From assembly GCA_900467745.1 (NCBI GenBank), contig UBQW01000022.1, positions 335,965 to 377,179 of the forward strand: DNA of 41,215 bases, given 5' to 3'. Each line of letters opens with the position of its first letter. The first letter of the stretch is position 1. This stretch comes from Hyphomicrobiales bacterium. Lineage in GTDB: Bacteria > Pseudomonadota > Alphaproteobacteria > Rhizobiales > Rhizobiaceae. A program made the position numbers and the translations under genes. The notes below the pieces were generated by a model. That model was not told where the DNA came from. It searched no databases and saw only the letters and a program-made list of their open reading frames with translations. This document shows, piece after piece, positions 1 to 8,408 of this stretch.

Positions 1-20
1 GGGCAGAGGGGGGTAATCCT
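1..20. repeat. Partial copy of RIME-like intergenic repeat
   Basis: The first 20 bases (GGGCAGAGGGGGGTAATCCT) are the same as the right end of the inverted repeat element at 1531-1690 (copy at 1671-1690) and lie in the same orientation. The window therefore opens inside another copy of this element. The remaining bases up to 134 hold no gene that can be supported. Confidence 0.7.
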
Positions 21-134
21 CGCTCCGCGCCTGCCTTGAACAACCCTTGCTCCGGTGCTGCCCAAAGCCCCCTCGGCTCCACGCCCGCCGTGAGCGACGC
101 CTGACGGATATGGCGGCGGGGCAGGGGCACTTCT

Positions 135-596
135 CTAGCGATCCTCCAATGCCGACGAGGCGCTGGCGATCCGGTCTAGGTTCCCGATCAAGCGGGTCAG
201 CAGCGTCACGAGCTGCTTGGTCTCCGCTTCCGAAAAACCGCTCAAGGCGTCGCGATTGCCTTGCATCAGGGTTGCGATCGCTTCCGGCATCCGCGCCCGC
301 GCGTCCTCAGTCAGCACGATGCGGCGGCTGCGGCCGTCGGCGGGGTCGGGTGTCCGTTCGATCAAGCCGTCGCGCTCCATCCGGGCGAGCATTTGCGCCA
401 TCGGCGGCTGCTCCACCTTCGCGAAGTGAGCAAGATCGCGTTGCGTGCTCGCATTTCCCTCTTGAAGCGCCACCAGCACCGGCAATTGACCCACACCGAA
501 GCCGTGCCGCTTGAGGCGCGCTTCCGCCAGCCGTGCGAAGCCGCGCGCTGCAAGGCTGATGAGGTGGCCCGGCGTGGAAAGTACGTGCATGTCCAT
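135..596 (-). CDS. MarR-family transcriptional regulator
   Basis: A 153-residue protein with the winged-helix layout of MarR: an N-terminal dimerisation helix (LISLAARGFARLAEARLKRHG), a DNA-binding core (STQRDLAHFAKVEQPPMAQMLARMERDGLIER) and the wing TPDPADGRSRRIVLT, then a long C-terminal helix. The length is normal for the family. The ATG at 596 was chosen because the winged-helix fold starts there; an in-frame upstream extension to 749 would run through the divergent promoter and into the neighbouring gene. It is divergent from the NTF2-like gene at 715, so it is likely to repress that gene and itself; this is inference from layout. The ligand is unknown. Confidence 0.9.
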   Translation of the reverse strand: MDMHVLSTPGHLISLAARGFARLAEARLKRHGFGVGQLPVLVALQEGNASTQRDLAHFAKVEQPPMAQMLARMERDGLIERTPDPADGRSRRIVLTEDARARMPEAIATLMQGNRDALSGFSEAETKQLVTLLTRLIGNLDRIASASSALEDR

Positions 597-613
597 ATTC
601 AGCAGTGTCCGGT

Positions 614-650
614 TCAACGGTTGACGAAAATACATACGTGCATATATAAA
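614..650 (+). promoter_or_regulatory. Promoter of the NTF2-like gene with overlapping dyad
   Basis: A -35-like TTGACG at 621-626 and an AT-rich -10 region TATATA/TATAAA at 643-650 give a spacer of 16-18 nt, facing the gene at 715. The -35 overlaps the dyad TCAAC-G-GTTGA (614-624), a plausible site for the divergent MarR protein. The assignment is by eye and the dyad is short. Confidence 0.45.
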
Positions 651-714
651 TTGGCAGGCCAGCGCGGTCAAGGACAGCCGCACACTGGTTTTCAAAGGGA
701 ATTGGAGAGACGTC

Positions 715-1092
715 ATGTCGGAAAAAGACAGCCTGCTGATCGGCCACATCTATGATCGCTTCAACGCACGCGACATCGACGCTGTGCTGGCGGTGCTCAC
801 CGACGACGTCGCTTGGGCGAACGGAATGGACGGCGGCCATGTCCACGGGCATCAGGCCCTGCGCGATTACTGGACGCGGCAATGGTCCATCGTCAGTCCC
901 CATGTCGAGCCGGTGTCGGTGCGCCGGACATCAGATGGCCGTATTGCCGCCGAGGTGATCCAGACAATCACCGATCTCGATGGAAGGCCGCTGCAGGGGC
1001 AAAGCCATGGACTGAAGGACAAGACGGTCGTGCACATCTTTCAAATGGCCGGCGACAAGATCGAGCGCTTCGATATCGAAGACGCCGAGTAG
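715..1092 (+). CDS. NTF2-like (SnoaL-type) protein
   Basis: A 125-residue single-domain protein that fits the NTF2-like / ketosteroid-isomerase-like fold. It opens with a helix (LLIGHIYDRFNARDIDAVLAVLTDDVAW), then has the typical GHQALRDYWTRQW segment and strand-rich C-terminal half (AAEVIQTI, GQSHGLKDKTVVHIFQMAGDKIERFDIEDA). A GGAGA ribosome site precedes the ATG. Family members are small isomerases, hydrolases or binding proteins; the substrate cannot be read from the sequence. Its divergent partner is a MarR regulator, which often controls responses to small aromatic or toxic compounds, so a detoxification role is possible but unproven. Confidence 0.8.
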   Translation: MSEKDSLLIGHIYDRFNARDIDAVLAVLTDDVAWANGMDGGHVHGHQALRDYWTRQWSIVSPHVEPVSVRRTSDGRIAAEVIQTITDLDGRPLQGQSHGLKDKTVVHIFQMAGDKIERFDIEDAE

Positions 1093-1157
1093 AACGGCAT
1101 GTCGGATGCCGCAGTGGCCATTCGTCTCTACAATAGGATCAACATGGAGGAGACGTC

Positions 1158-1499
1158 ATGCCCCGCTATCTGCTAGCCATCCACCACCCCGACGACTACG
1201 ACCCCGCCGTCTCGGAAGACGAGGCGATGCATCGGGCGATCGATGCGCTGAACGACGAGATGATCGCGGCCGGCATCCGGCTCTTCGTCGGCGGCCTGCA
1301 TCGGGCGGGCACCGCCAAGTCGTTGCGCGCCGATGCCGATGGAAACGTGTCGGTGAGCGACGGCCCCTATCTCAAGACCAGCGAGCATGTCGGCGGTTTC
1401 TGGGTGCTGGAGGCTGATGGCATGGAGGATGCGCTGGCCTGGGGCAGGAAGGCCGCCATCGCTTGTCGGGCTCCTGTCGAGGTTCGGGCGTTTCACTAG
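1158..1499 (+). CDS. YciI/DGPF-family protein
   Basis: A 113-residue protein with the YCII-related (DGPF) domain. It starts PRYLLAIHHPDDY and carries the diagnostic DGPYLKTSEHVGGFWVLEA stretch, followed by a helix with WGRKAA. A strong GGAGGAGA ribosome site lies just before the ATG. Members are ferredoxin-like folded proteins, often encoded near sigma factors or fused to other domains; most have no known reaction. It lies 65 bases after the NTF2-like gene and may share its transcript. Confidence 0.85.
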   Translation: MPRYLLAIHHPDDYDPAVSEDEAMHRAIDALNDEMIAAGIRLFVGGLHRAGTAKSLRADADGNVSVSDGPYLKTSEHVGGFWVLEADGMEDALAWGRKAAIACRAPVEVRAFH

Positions 1500-1530
1500 G
1501 GCGCTGTCGAGACGAGGGGCGTTGGTGCCA

Positions 1531-1690
1531 GGATTACCCCCCTCTGGCCTGCCGGCCATCTCCCCCACAGGTGGGGAGATTGGCTGGGCTTGGCCGCTCG
1601 CTCCTAGCTCAACGTTTGGCGAAGACCTAACCGCGAGTCGATCTCCCCCCTTGTGGGGGAGATGCCCGGCAGGGCAGAGGGGGGTAATCC
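1531..1690. repeat. Inverted RIME-like intergenic repeat element
   Basis: Two arms of about 50 bp face each other. The left arm (1531-1581) runs from GGATTACCCCCCTCTG to a CTCCCCAC...GTGGGGAG-type hairpin. The right arm (1640-1690) is its near-perfect reverse complement and ends in GGGGGGTAATCC. Each arm holds an internal stem (TCTCCCCC...GGGGGAGA). The arms are separated by about 58 bp of unique sequence. This arrangement matches the Rhizobium intergenic mosaic element (RIME) type of mobile palindromic repeat. It sits between convergent genes. Confidence 0.75.
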
Positions 1691-1715
1691 TGGCTCTAAC
1701 CTCTCGACCAGACAG

Positions 1716-2507
1716 CTACTCCACCACCCCAAACACCGGCCCAAACCCACCATGCCAGGAAAAATCGCTGCGCCCCAATTCGCCGCTATAGAACCCCGCA
1801 CCACCCCCGCCATCGAGAAACAGCGCATCGGCGCATTGCAGGTGATCGCGAAACAGCCGCGCGAAATCGTGGAAATTGACCGCATCGTCGCTGACCGCAA
1901 AGCGCACCATCCCATCCACGCAGACACCCACCCCACTGCGTCGCGTCCGGTCGCTGGAGCCGACGATGAAGATCGGGTTGATCTTGTTTGAAATCACCAG
2001 CATCGGCCCCGACTGCGTGGCAAGCCTGACGTCGGGACGTTGCTTCTCGAACGTCGCGGTCGGTAGGATGCCCGCGCCCTTGTCGCCGATAAAGAACACG
2101 CCGTTGGGGTTCTTGTAGAAGTTCGGCACCGGACCGCTCGCCTTTGGCGGCTTGACGCTCGCCACCGGCCGCAACTCCCGGCCATCTTCGACATAAAGCC
2201 CGATCGGCGAGAAATCCTCGTGATACATCCCGGCATTGAGCGCGAAGACGAGCGTCTTGCCTTTTGCGGTCACGGCGTCAGCGATACCGGGGAAGGAGCG
2301 GTAGGGCGCCCCGTCGTCGCCCTTCCAGAAGAGACGCAGATCCGCCTTGGCGGGATGGACGGTGCAGATCACGTAATTGGTGTTCTCGACCGTTTCCGGC
2401 GCGCAGGGCCCGGCAAGCACAGGCCGGGTGGAGCCGAATACAGCACCGAGCAGAATGGCCATCCCGGTGAGGGCGGCGGAGAGCAGGGCGGATGAACGGA
2501 TAGGCAC
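1716..2507 (-). CDS. Exported DUF2233 / phosphodiester glycosidase-like protein
   Basis: A 263-residue protein with an N-terminal signal peptide (basic start, hydrophobic LLSAALTGMAILLGAVFG, then VLAGP). The mature part has the DUF2233 / NAGPA-like core: VFALNAGMYHEDFSPIGLYVEDGRE, NPNGVFFIGDKGAGIL, TQSGPMLV, RSGVGVCVDGMVRFAVS and ADALFLDGGGGAGFYS. This family is related to phosphodiester alpha-GlcNAcases and hydrolyses glycosidic phosphodiesters in some members; the substrate here is unknown. It starts with GTG, preceded by AAGGA. It is probably periplasmic. Confidence 0.85.
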   Translation of the reverse strand: MPIRSSALLSAALTGMAILLGAVFGSTRPVLAGPCAPETVENTNYVICTVHPAKADLRLFWKGDDGAPYRSFPGIADAVTAKGKTLVFALNAGMYHEDFSPIGLYVEDGRELRPVASVKPPKASGPVPNFYKNPNGVFFIGDKGAGILPTATFEKQRPDVRLATQSGPMLVISNKINPIFIVGSSDRTRRSGVGVCVDGMVRFAVSDDAVNFHDFARLFRDHLQCADALFLDGGGGAGFYSGELGRSDFSWHGGFGPVFGVVE

Positions 2508-2553
2508 CAGTTCTCGTCCTTTGCGGTGTGAGAAAGGTCGCGGCGGGCCGGGT

Positions 2554-2766
2554 TTAGCTCTTGCGCGCTTCCAGTCGCCGGCGGTCGCGCTCGACGGTCT
2601 GGAAGCCCATCGGCGTCAGGCGGAATTGCCGCTTCTGGAATTCGCCGCGGATTTCGACGAAGCCCTGCTGCTCGGCCTCATAGAGCGTCTTCAGCCCCAT
2701 CTCCTTGGGAGGTGTCTGCCAATCCCGTCCAACGGCGCTGTGCAGCAATGCGAGGATCTTGATCAT
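2554..2766 (-). CDS. Small conserved-looking protein, function unknown
   Basis: A 70-residue protein starting MIKILALLHSAVGRDWQTPP. It is mostly helical with a charged C-terminus (RLTPMGFQTVERDRRRLEARKS), and the LTPMGFQTV segment resembles the wing of a small winged helix. The ATG at 2766 is chosen because GGAGA lies at a good distance; an ATG at 2778 is also possible. It lies in a run of leftward genes with the DUF2093 gene and mutL. No family was recognised with certainty. Confidence 0.55.
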   Translation of the reverse strand: MIKILALLHSAVGRDWQTPPKEMGLKTLYEAEQQGFVEIRGEFQKRQFRLTPMGFQTVERDRRRLEARKS

Positions 2767-2826
2767 TGTTTTCTCCATGGCCGAGGCGCGGCTTCCGCCG
2801 TCCCGCCAATGCCGTCAAGCGAGCGA

Positions 2827-3057
2827 TTAGCGCTTCTGGTTCGGCAGCACGCCGGCGCGCTTGTCGGCCTCGAAGGAGGAGACGGCGTCGGCATAGGGTT
2901 CTTGGCGGGCAACGCTCCAATAGCGCAGTTCGTCGAGCGGAATCTGCTTGCCCGTCATAGCGCAGACGACATAGGAACCCGGCGACAGGATCTGAAAATC
3001 CGCATCGAGATAGCGTATCTTCGCTTCGCGGTTTCCGTTTCCTTCAAACAAGTTCAT
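2827..3057 (-). CDS. DUF2093-family protein
   Basis: A 76-residue protein recognised as DUF2093, a small family restricted largely to Alphaproteobacteria. Its typical core is EAKIRYLDADFQILSPGSYVVCAMTGKQIPLDELRYWS, followed by RQEPYADA. The ATG at 3057 has AGGA 9 nt upstream; an alternative TTG lies at 3066. It is immediately downstream of mutL, 85 bases away. The function is unknown. Confidence 0.85.
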   Translation of the reverse strand: MNLFEGNGNREAKIRYLDADFQILSPGSYVVCAMTGKQIPLDELRYWSVARQEPYADAVSSFEADKRAGVLPNQKR

Positions 3058-3141
3058 GCGCTCCAATCCTTAAAGCCAATCCTCAAAACGAGGCCGTCAT
3101 CGGATTGCCATAACCCGCCACAGCCGCCATTGCCAGCGTTT

Positions 3142-5016
3142 TCAGCTCCGGCCGAACAGCCGCTCGATGTCGGAAAGCTTGAGTTCGATATAGGTCGGCC
3201 GGCCGTGATTGCACTGTCCGGAACCCGGCGTCACCTCCATCTGCCTGAGCAGCGCGTTCATCTCCTCCGGTCGCAGCCGCCTTCCCGAGCGCACCGATCC
3301 ATGGCAGGCCATGGTCGCCGCCACATATTCGAGCTTGGCCGAAAGCCCCGAGGCCGTGTCCCATTCGGCGATCTCGTCGGCCAGCTGCCGGATCAGCCCG
3401 GAGGCATCGACCTCGCCCAGCATCGCCGGCGTCTCGCGCACCGCGATCGCCCCCGGCCCGAAGCGCTCGATGCCGAGCCCGAGCTCGCCGAACTCCGATG
3501 AAAACTGCATCAGCCGGTCGCAATCCTCTTCCGGCAGGTCGATGATTTCGGGGATCAGAAGCACCTGCGAGGCCAGCCGCTTGGAGTGCAGTGCCTTGCG
3601 CATCGCCTCGAACACCAGCCGCTCATGCGCCGCATGCTGATCGACGATCACGAGACCTGTCTCTGTCTGCGCCACGATATAGTTTTCGTGCAGCTGCGCC
3701 CGCGCCGCGCCAAGCGGGAACCGCGACGGTGCCTCGGCCTCGGAGGCCGGCGCCGTCCAGGACGAGGCCTGCGCGGTCTCGGCCCGCGCCGCCGGCATGG
3801 TCAGTCCATCGAACGAAGCCTGTGGCCGCTCGCCGAAGGCGTTGCCAGCAGGGCGTTGATAGGATGGGGAATAAGACGACGAACCGGCAGGGGCGGAGGA
3901 GAATGGTCGCGATGGCGAGGTCTCGGCGCTCCAAGGTTGTTGGGGTTGTTGCTGCGGCCGGTATCCGTTCGGCTGGAAGCCGGGGCGGAAGGCGCGCAGC
4001 ATGCCGTCGGCGCCTGTGGTTGCCGCCCGGCTGCCGTCGCGCGCCAGGGCCTCGCGGATCGCGCCGACGATCAGTCCGCGCACCAGCTGCGGGTCGCGGA
4101 AGCGCACGTCGGACTTGGCCGGATGCACGTTGACGTCCACAAGCGCCGGATCGAGCCCGATCGACAGCACCGCCACCGCGTAGCGTCCCGAGGGAATCGT
4201 CTCGGCATAGGCGCCGCGGATCGCCGACAGCACCAGCTTGTCCTGCACCGGCCGGCCGTTGACGAAGGCATATTGATGCGCCGCGTTGCCACGGTTGAAG
4301 GTCGGCACGCCGGCAAAGCCTGTCAGCGTCACATCCTCGCGCTCGGCGTTGATCTCGATCGCGTTGTCGCGGAAATCCTTGCCGAGGATCTGCGCCATGC
4401 GCGCCAGATGGTCCTCGCCGGTCGCCGGAAATTCCAGCGTCGTGCGGTCGGTGCCCGAGAGCACGAAGCGCACCTGCGGGAACGCGATCGCCATGCGCTT
4501 GACGATCTCGGTGATCGCGGCCGCCTCGGCCTTCTCCGTCTTCAGAAACTTCAGCCGCGCCGGCGTCGCGAAGAACAGGTCGCGCACCTCGACGATGGTG
4601 CCGGGGTTGAGCGCTGATGGCCTGAGATGCTGCAGTTTGCCGCCGGCCACCGAAATCTCGGCCCCGCCATCGCTGTCGCGGCGGCGGCTCGAAATCGTCA
4701 GCCGCGCCACCGAGCCGATCGAAGGCAGTGCCTCGCCGCGAAAGCCGAGCGTGCTGATATCGTCGAGCGTATCGGTGATCTTCGAGGTGCAGTGCCGGCG
4801 CACGGCAAGCTCCAGATCGCGCTCGTCCATGCCCGAGCCGTTATCGGTAACGCGCAGCAGGCTTTTGCCGCCGCCGGATGTGGCGATCTCGATGCGCGTC
4901 GCACCTGCGTCGAGCGCGTTCTCGATCAATTCCTTGGCCGCACTCGCGGGCCGTTCGATGACCTCGCCGGCGGCGATTTGGTTGATGAGCGTTTCGGAAA
5001 GCTGCTTGATCGACAT
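3142..5016 (-). CDS. mutL: DNA mismatch repair protein MutL
   Basis: A 624-residue MutL. The N-terminal GHKL ATPase shows [19 protein letters not shown] (motif I), TDNGSGM (motif II) and [13 protein letters not shown] (motif III), then the transducer domain with [12 protein letters not shown] proline/serine-rich linker at about residues 345-440 precedes the dimerisation domain. That domain carries [12 protein letters not shown], which fits the endonuclease motif DQHA-x2-E-x4-E, plus ACHGSVR and CNHGRPT. MutL should therefore nick DNA itself, as in most bacteria without MutH. The ATG at 5016 matches the conserved N-terminus; upstream in-frame codons run into the divergent promoter. Confidence 0.97.
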   Translation of the reverse strand: MSIKQLSETLINQIAAGEVIERPASAAKELIENALDAGATRIEIATSGGGKSLLRVTDNGSGMDERDLELAVRRHCTSKITDTLDDISTLGFRGEALPSIGSVARLTISSRRRDSDGGAEISVAGGKLQHLRPSALNPGTIVEVRDLFFATPARLKFLKTEKAEAAAITEIVKRMAIAFPQVRFVLSGTDRTTLEFPATGEDHLARMAQILGKDFRDNAIEINAEREDVTLTGFAGVPTFNRGNAAHQYAFVNGRPVQDKLVLSAIRGAYAETIPSGRYAVAVLSIGLDPALVDVNVHPAKSDVRFRDPQLVRGLIVGAIREALARDGSRAATTGADGMLRAFRPGFQPNGYRPQQQPQQPWSAETSPSRPFSSAPAGSSSYSPSYQRPAGNAFGERPQASFDGLTMPAARAETAQASSWTAPASEAEAPSRFPLGAARAQLHENYIVAQTETGLVIVDQHAAHERLVFEAMRKALHSKRLASQVLLIPEIIDLPEEDCDRLMQFSSEFGELGLGIERFGPGAIAVRETPAMLGEVDASGLIRQLADEIAEWDTASGLSAKLEYVAATMACHGSVRSGRRLRPEEMNALLRQMEVTPGSGQCNHGRPTYIELKLSDIERLFGRS

Positions 5017-5107
5017 GCCGCCATTTTCGCGGATTCGACGGGGATAGGGAAGGGTGAAAACGACGCTTCCGAGGCTTGTCCAGATCCTAGGATTCCGCTG
5101 CTTAATG

Positions 5108-5122
5108 TTAAGCACGCCTTAA
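5108..5122. promoter_or_regulatory. CtrA-type box TTAA-N7-TTAA
   Basis: The sequence TTAAGCACGCCTTAA is an exact TTAA-N7-TTAA, the binding pattern of the alphaproteobacterial cell-cycle regulator CtrA. It lies in the divergent region between mutL (start 5016) and the PAS/REC gene (start 5197). It overlaps a second dyad, GCTTAA-TG-TTAAGC (5100-5113). Site function is inferred. Confidence 0.5.
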
Positions 5123-5196
5123 GACAAAACTGGCATTTTGCCGATAATACCCCGCCGAGAATACAATCCATTCGGACAGATGTAGGACGCGTAAGT

Positions 5197-6915
5197 ATGA
5201 GTGCCGGTCGCGATCAAGCGGACACAGCCCCGCAGGAGGGCGCGGTTGAGACCGCTGCTGGCCTCCAGTCGGCGCTGTTCGACGCGGTCTGCGAAAGCCT
5301 GTCTTCCGCCTTCATCGTCTATGACAAGACCGATCACATCGTCTTTGCCAGCCGGCAGGTGCTCGATTTCTTCCCGATCTGTGCCGATCTCTTGCAGCCC
5401 GGAACGCGGCTTCGCGATTTCCTCGGCGCCGTCTACGAGACCGGCATCCGCAGCCGTTCGGCCGGCAAGCAGGGCGCGCTCAGCCGCGAGGACTGGCTGT
5501 CGCAGAAGATCGCCACGCACTGGCGCGAGCGCTACGAAGCGGTCGAGCGCTACGGCAACGATTGCTGGGTCGGCTTCCAGAAGCGCCGGCTGCCCAATGG
5601 CTTTGGCGTCTGCGTCATCTCCGATATTTCTGAAGTTAAGAAGCGCGAGGAGCAGTGGCGGCTCGATCTCGAGCGCGTGCAGCTTACCGAGGATATTCTC
5701 GACAATCTGCCATTCCCGCTCTTCGTCAAGGACCGCAACCTCGTCTACGTCGCCGTCAACGTTGCCTTCTGCGAGAAATACCAGACAACCGCCGACGAGG
5801 TGCTGGGCCGCAGGAGCACCGAACTCTTCTCGCCCGAGGTCGCCACCCGCTTCGAGGAAAGCGATCGCCACGTTCTCGAGACCGGCGAGATGTCGGTGGT
5901 GCGCCAGCGCCAGATCGCCCGCGATGGGTCGGAACGCGAAATCATTTCGCGCAAGCACCGCATCGGCAAGCCGGGACGCTATTTCCTCGTCTCGACCATG
6001 CAGGACCTGCCGCGCGAGGGTAGTGATCTCGAAGAATTCGAGAAGGCATCGAGCGTCACGACATCGGCCAAGAGCAGCTATCGCCGCGCCTATGTTCCGA
6101 TGAACGACGACAGCGAGCGCCGCGAGCCGGCAGCCATGGAAGCCATCGTGCCCGAGAATTTCTCCGGCCGCCGCATTCTCGTCGTCACCGGCGATATCGC
6201 CGCCGAGACCGCGGCGCTGAGAACACTCGCCAAATATGGCTTCGAGGCCTGCTCGGTTCGTAATGAGGATGAGCAGGAGCAGTTTCTGGAGATCGCCTCG
6301 TCGGCCGGTCTTTCGCTCGATCTCGTCATCATCGACAACCAGATGGGCATGCGCTGCCTCGAACTTGCCGAACAGTATGGCATCTCGTCGCTGGTGATGG
6401 ACGGCTTCCAGATCTCCACCGAGCTCACCTTCCAGATCGCCCGCCACTTCAACCGCAACAATCGCGGCGCCATGGCCGACCGGATCGACAGCGACTGGGA
6501 GATCACCACGTCGGACGACCAGCTCGAACTCGATGTGCTGGTGGCCGAGGACAACGATATCAACCAGATCGTTTTCTCGCAGATCCTCGAAGGCCTCGGC
6601 TACCGCTACCGCATCGCCGCTACCGGCGACGAAGCCGTGCGGATGTGGACGGAATACCGCCCGAAGATCGTGCTGATGGATATCTCGCTGCCGGGCTTCA
6701 ACGGTTTCGAAGCCGCCCGCCTGATCCGCCAGGTGGAAGGCGATGGCCCCCGCACCCCCATTATCGGCGTGCTCACCCAGGCCTTCGAGCGTGACCGCGC
6801 CGAATGCGCCAATGCCGGCATGGACGACGTGATCATGAAGCCTGTCAGCCCGGACATTCTGGAGACGGTCTTCCAGAAATTCATGCAGCCCGAGGCGCAG
6901 CGGGCCTCGCTCTAA
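5197..6915 (+). CDS. PAS-PAS-REC-REC signalling protein without kinase core
   Basis: A 572-residue cytoplasmic protein. Two PAS-like sensor regions come first: residues ~20-130 (SSAFIVYDKTDHIVFAS) and ~150-265 (DNLPFPLFVKDRNLVYVAVNVAF, VLGRRSTELF). A receiver-like region follows at ~326-420, with D380 in LVIIDNQ but an otherwise degenerate fold. A complete receiver domain closes the protein (VLVAEDNDINQ at ~447-457, phosphoacceptor D495 in VLMDISLPG, K548 in IMKPVS). No HisKA or HATPase domain and no DNA-binding domain is present, so it probably receives phosphate from another kinase and acts by protein contact. The ATG at 5197 has AGGA 9 nt upstream. It precedes a c-di-GMP enzyme. Confidence 0.85.
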   Translation: MSAGRDQADTAPQEGAVETAAGLQSALFDAVCESLSSAFIVYDKTDHIVFASRQVLDFFPICADLLQPGTRLRDFLGAVYETGIRSRSAGKQGALSREDWLSQKIATHWRERYEAVERYGNDCWVGFQKRRLPNGFGVCVISDISEVKKREEQWRLDLERVQLTEDILDNLPFPLFVKDRNLVYVAVNVAFCEKYQTTADEVLGRRSTELFSPEVATRFEESDRHVLETGEMSVVRQRQIARDGSEREIISRKHRIGKPGRYFLVSTMQDLPREGSDLEEFEKASSVTTSAKSSYRRAYVPMNDDSERREPAAMEAIVPENFSGRRILVVTGDIAAETAALRTLAKYGFEACSVRNEDEQEQFLEIASSAGLSLDLVIIDNQMGMRCLELAEQYGISSLVMDGFQISTELTFQIARHFNRNNRGAMADRIDSDWEITTSDDQLELDVLVAEDNDINQIVFSQILEGLGYRYRIAATGDEAVRMWTEYRPKIVLMDISLPGFNGFEAARLIRQVEGDGPRTPIIGVLTQAFERDRAECANAGMDDVIMKPVSPDILETVFQKFMQPEAQRASL

Positions 6916-6934
6916 GCATTGATTGCGGTCAACT

Positions 6935-6948
6935 CCCCAATTCTTGGG
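6935..6948. promoter_or_regulatory. Dyad CCCCAATTCTTGGG upstream of GGDEF-EAL gene
   Basis: A near-palindrome in the 124-base gap after the PAS/REC gene, about 92 bases before the GGDEF-EAL start. It differs at one base from the core of the dyad at 13864-13877 in front of the LuxR-type gene, and both are preceded by GTCAAC. It is a likely site for a shared regulator. Confidence 0.45.
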
Positions 6949-7039
6949 AGGCAATTCACGATGATCCAGGGTTGTCGAATATCGAATTTTTAAGACTTGC
7001 CAGCCATTCTGCCGGGCATTGGGGAAGCTCTGGATCAGA

Positions 7040-8398
7040 ATGATGATGTTGGCGGATATGCCATTGGCGCCGGTAAGCCAGAACGAGCTTCAGACGATGG
7101 CCTATACCGACCCGCTGACCGGGCTCGGAAACCGCTATCGCATGCGCGACCGTATCGCCCAGATCTCGGCTGAACGCGCCGACGATCCGGCGCCGTTTAC
7201 CATCGGCATCGCCAATCTCGATAGCTTCAAGCCGATCAACGACCTCTTCGGCTCGGCCGCCGGCGATGAAATTCTCTGCCAGGTCGCACACCGCCTGAAA
7301 GCCTGCATTCCCGATGGCGCCGTCGTCACGCGCCATGATGGCGACGAGTTCGCTTTCGTCCTGCCGCTGGTCTTCGAGCGCGCCAGCGCCGAAAAGTTCG
7401 GCCAGATGATCCGCGAGGTCCTGTCGGCGCCTTACGATCTCGGCGACCGCAACGTCCGCCTCTCCGCCTCCTTCGGCTTTGCCATCTATCCCTTCGCGGG
7501 CGAGGAGTTCGAGGAACTCTTGAAGAGCGCCGAAACCGCGCTCTATCGCTCCAAGCGCCGGGGCCGCAGCCAGATCACCGTCTATTCGCGCGAGATCGCG
7601 CAGGAGATGAAGCGCGCCACGCAGCTGGAGCAGGCGCTTCGAAACGCCATCATCTCCGATGCCATCGACGTGCATTTCCAGCCGATCGTCTCACTCGCCA
7701 CCAGCCAGGTCCTCGGCTTCGAGGCGTTGGCGCGCTGGAACGACCCGGATCTCGGCTTCGTCTCGCCAGGCGTCTTCGTGCCGCTCGCCGAAGAACGCGG
7801 CTTCATCGATGCGCTCTCGGAAGCGCTGTTGCGCAAGGCGGCGGAAGCGGCACTTTCCTGGCCGCGCGAAATGTTCCTGTCCTTCAACCTCTCATCCGCG
7901 CAGCTGATGGACCCCGGCACCAGCGCCAACGTGCTCTCCATCCTCGGCCGCGTCGGCTTCGATCCGCACCGTCTCGAACTCGAAATCACCGAGACCGCGG
8001 TGATGGGCTCGGCTGATACCGCCAACCGCATCATCGCCGACCTCAGACAGGCCGGCGTGCGCATCTCGCTGGATGACTTCGGTACCGGCCAGTCCAGCCT
8101 CGGCCGCCTGCGCGATTTCATGTTCGACAAGATCAAGATCGACCGCGCCTTCGTCTCGCGGATCAATTCCGACCGCGCCTCCGAGCATATCATCAAAGCA
8201 ATCCTGACCATGTGCGAAGGCCTCGATCTCGAAGTCGTCGCTGAAGGCATCGAGGATTATTCGGAAGCCGCGAAACTGCGCATGCTCGGCTGCGGCATGG
8301 GGCAGGGCTACTATTTCGGCAAACCCGCCGACGCCATCGCGACGCTCAGGTTCCTGCACGAGAACGAATACGACACCGGCGAACGGGCGATGGCTTAA
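7040..8398 (+). CDS. GGDEF-EAL protein, probable c-di-GMP phosphodiesterase
   Basis: A 452-residue soluble protein. The GGDEF domain starts at AYTDPLTGLGNRYRM, but its signature is altered to HDGDEF (residues ~99-104), so diguanylate cyclase activity is doubtful. The EAL domain is intact: EAL at 228-230, FNLS, ELEITE, DDFGTG, IKID, VAEGIE and GQGYYFGKP supply the metal and substrate ligands. It should hydrolyse c-di-GMP, perhaps with the GGDEF acting as a GTP sensor, as known for some proteins with degenerate GGDEF domains. The ATG at 7040 has GGGGAAG upstream; TTG 7019 and ATG 7046 are alternatives. It has no membrane segment and probably works with the PAS/REC protein encoded before it. Confidence 0.9.
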   Translation: MMMLADMPLAPVSQNELQTMAYTDPLTGLGNRYRMRDRIAQISAERADDPAPFTIGIANLDSFKPINDLFGSAAGDEILCQVAHRLKACIPDGAVVTRHDGDEFAFVLPLVFERASAEKFGQMIREVLSAPYDLGDRNVRLSASFGFAIYPFAGEEFEELLKSAETALYRSKRRGRSQITVYSREIAQEMKRATQLEQALRNAIISDAIDVHFQPIVSLATSQVLGFEALARWNDPDLGFVSPGVFVPLAEERGFIDALSEALLRKAAEAALSWPREMFLSFNLSSAQLMDPGTSANVLSILGRVGFDPHRLELEITETAVMGSADTANRIIADLRQAGVRISLDDFGTGQSSLGRLRDFMFDKIKIDRAFVSRINSDRASEHIIKAILTMCEGLDLEVVAEGIEDYSEAAKLRMLGCGMGQGYYFGKPADAIATLRFLHENEYDTGERAMA

Positions 8399-8408
8399 GC
8401 GTCGGTCT

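Noticed and set aside
4627..5196. N-terminal extension of the PAS/REC protein across the start of mutL
   Set aside because: It is antisense to conserved mutL motifs, and its composition is Ala/Arg-rich as in shadow frames; the ATG at 5197 has a proper ribosome site.
6937..6952. Terminator of the PAS/REC gene
   Set aside because: The stem is short, and GGAGGCAATT follows in place of a T-tract; its similarity to the LuxR-gene dyad favours a protein site.
5119..6954. A long leftward frame of about 611 codons opposite the PAS/REC gene
   Set aside because: It is the mirror of a GC-rich coding region; the forward frame has recognisable PAS and receiver motifs, and the reverse frame has none.
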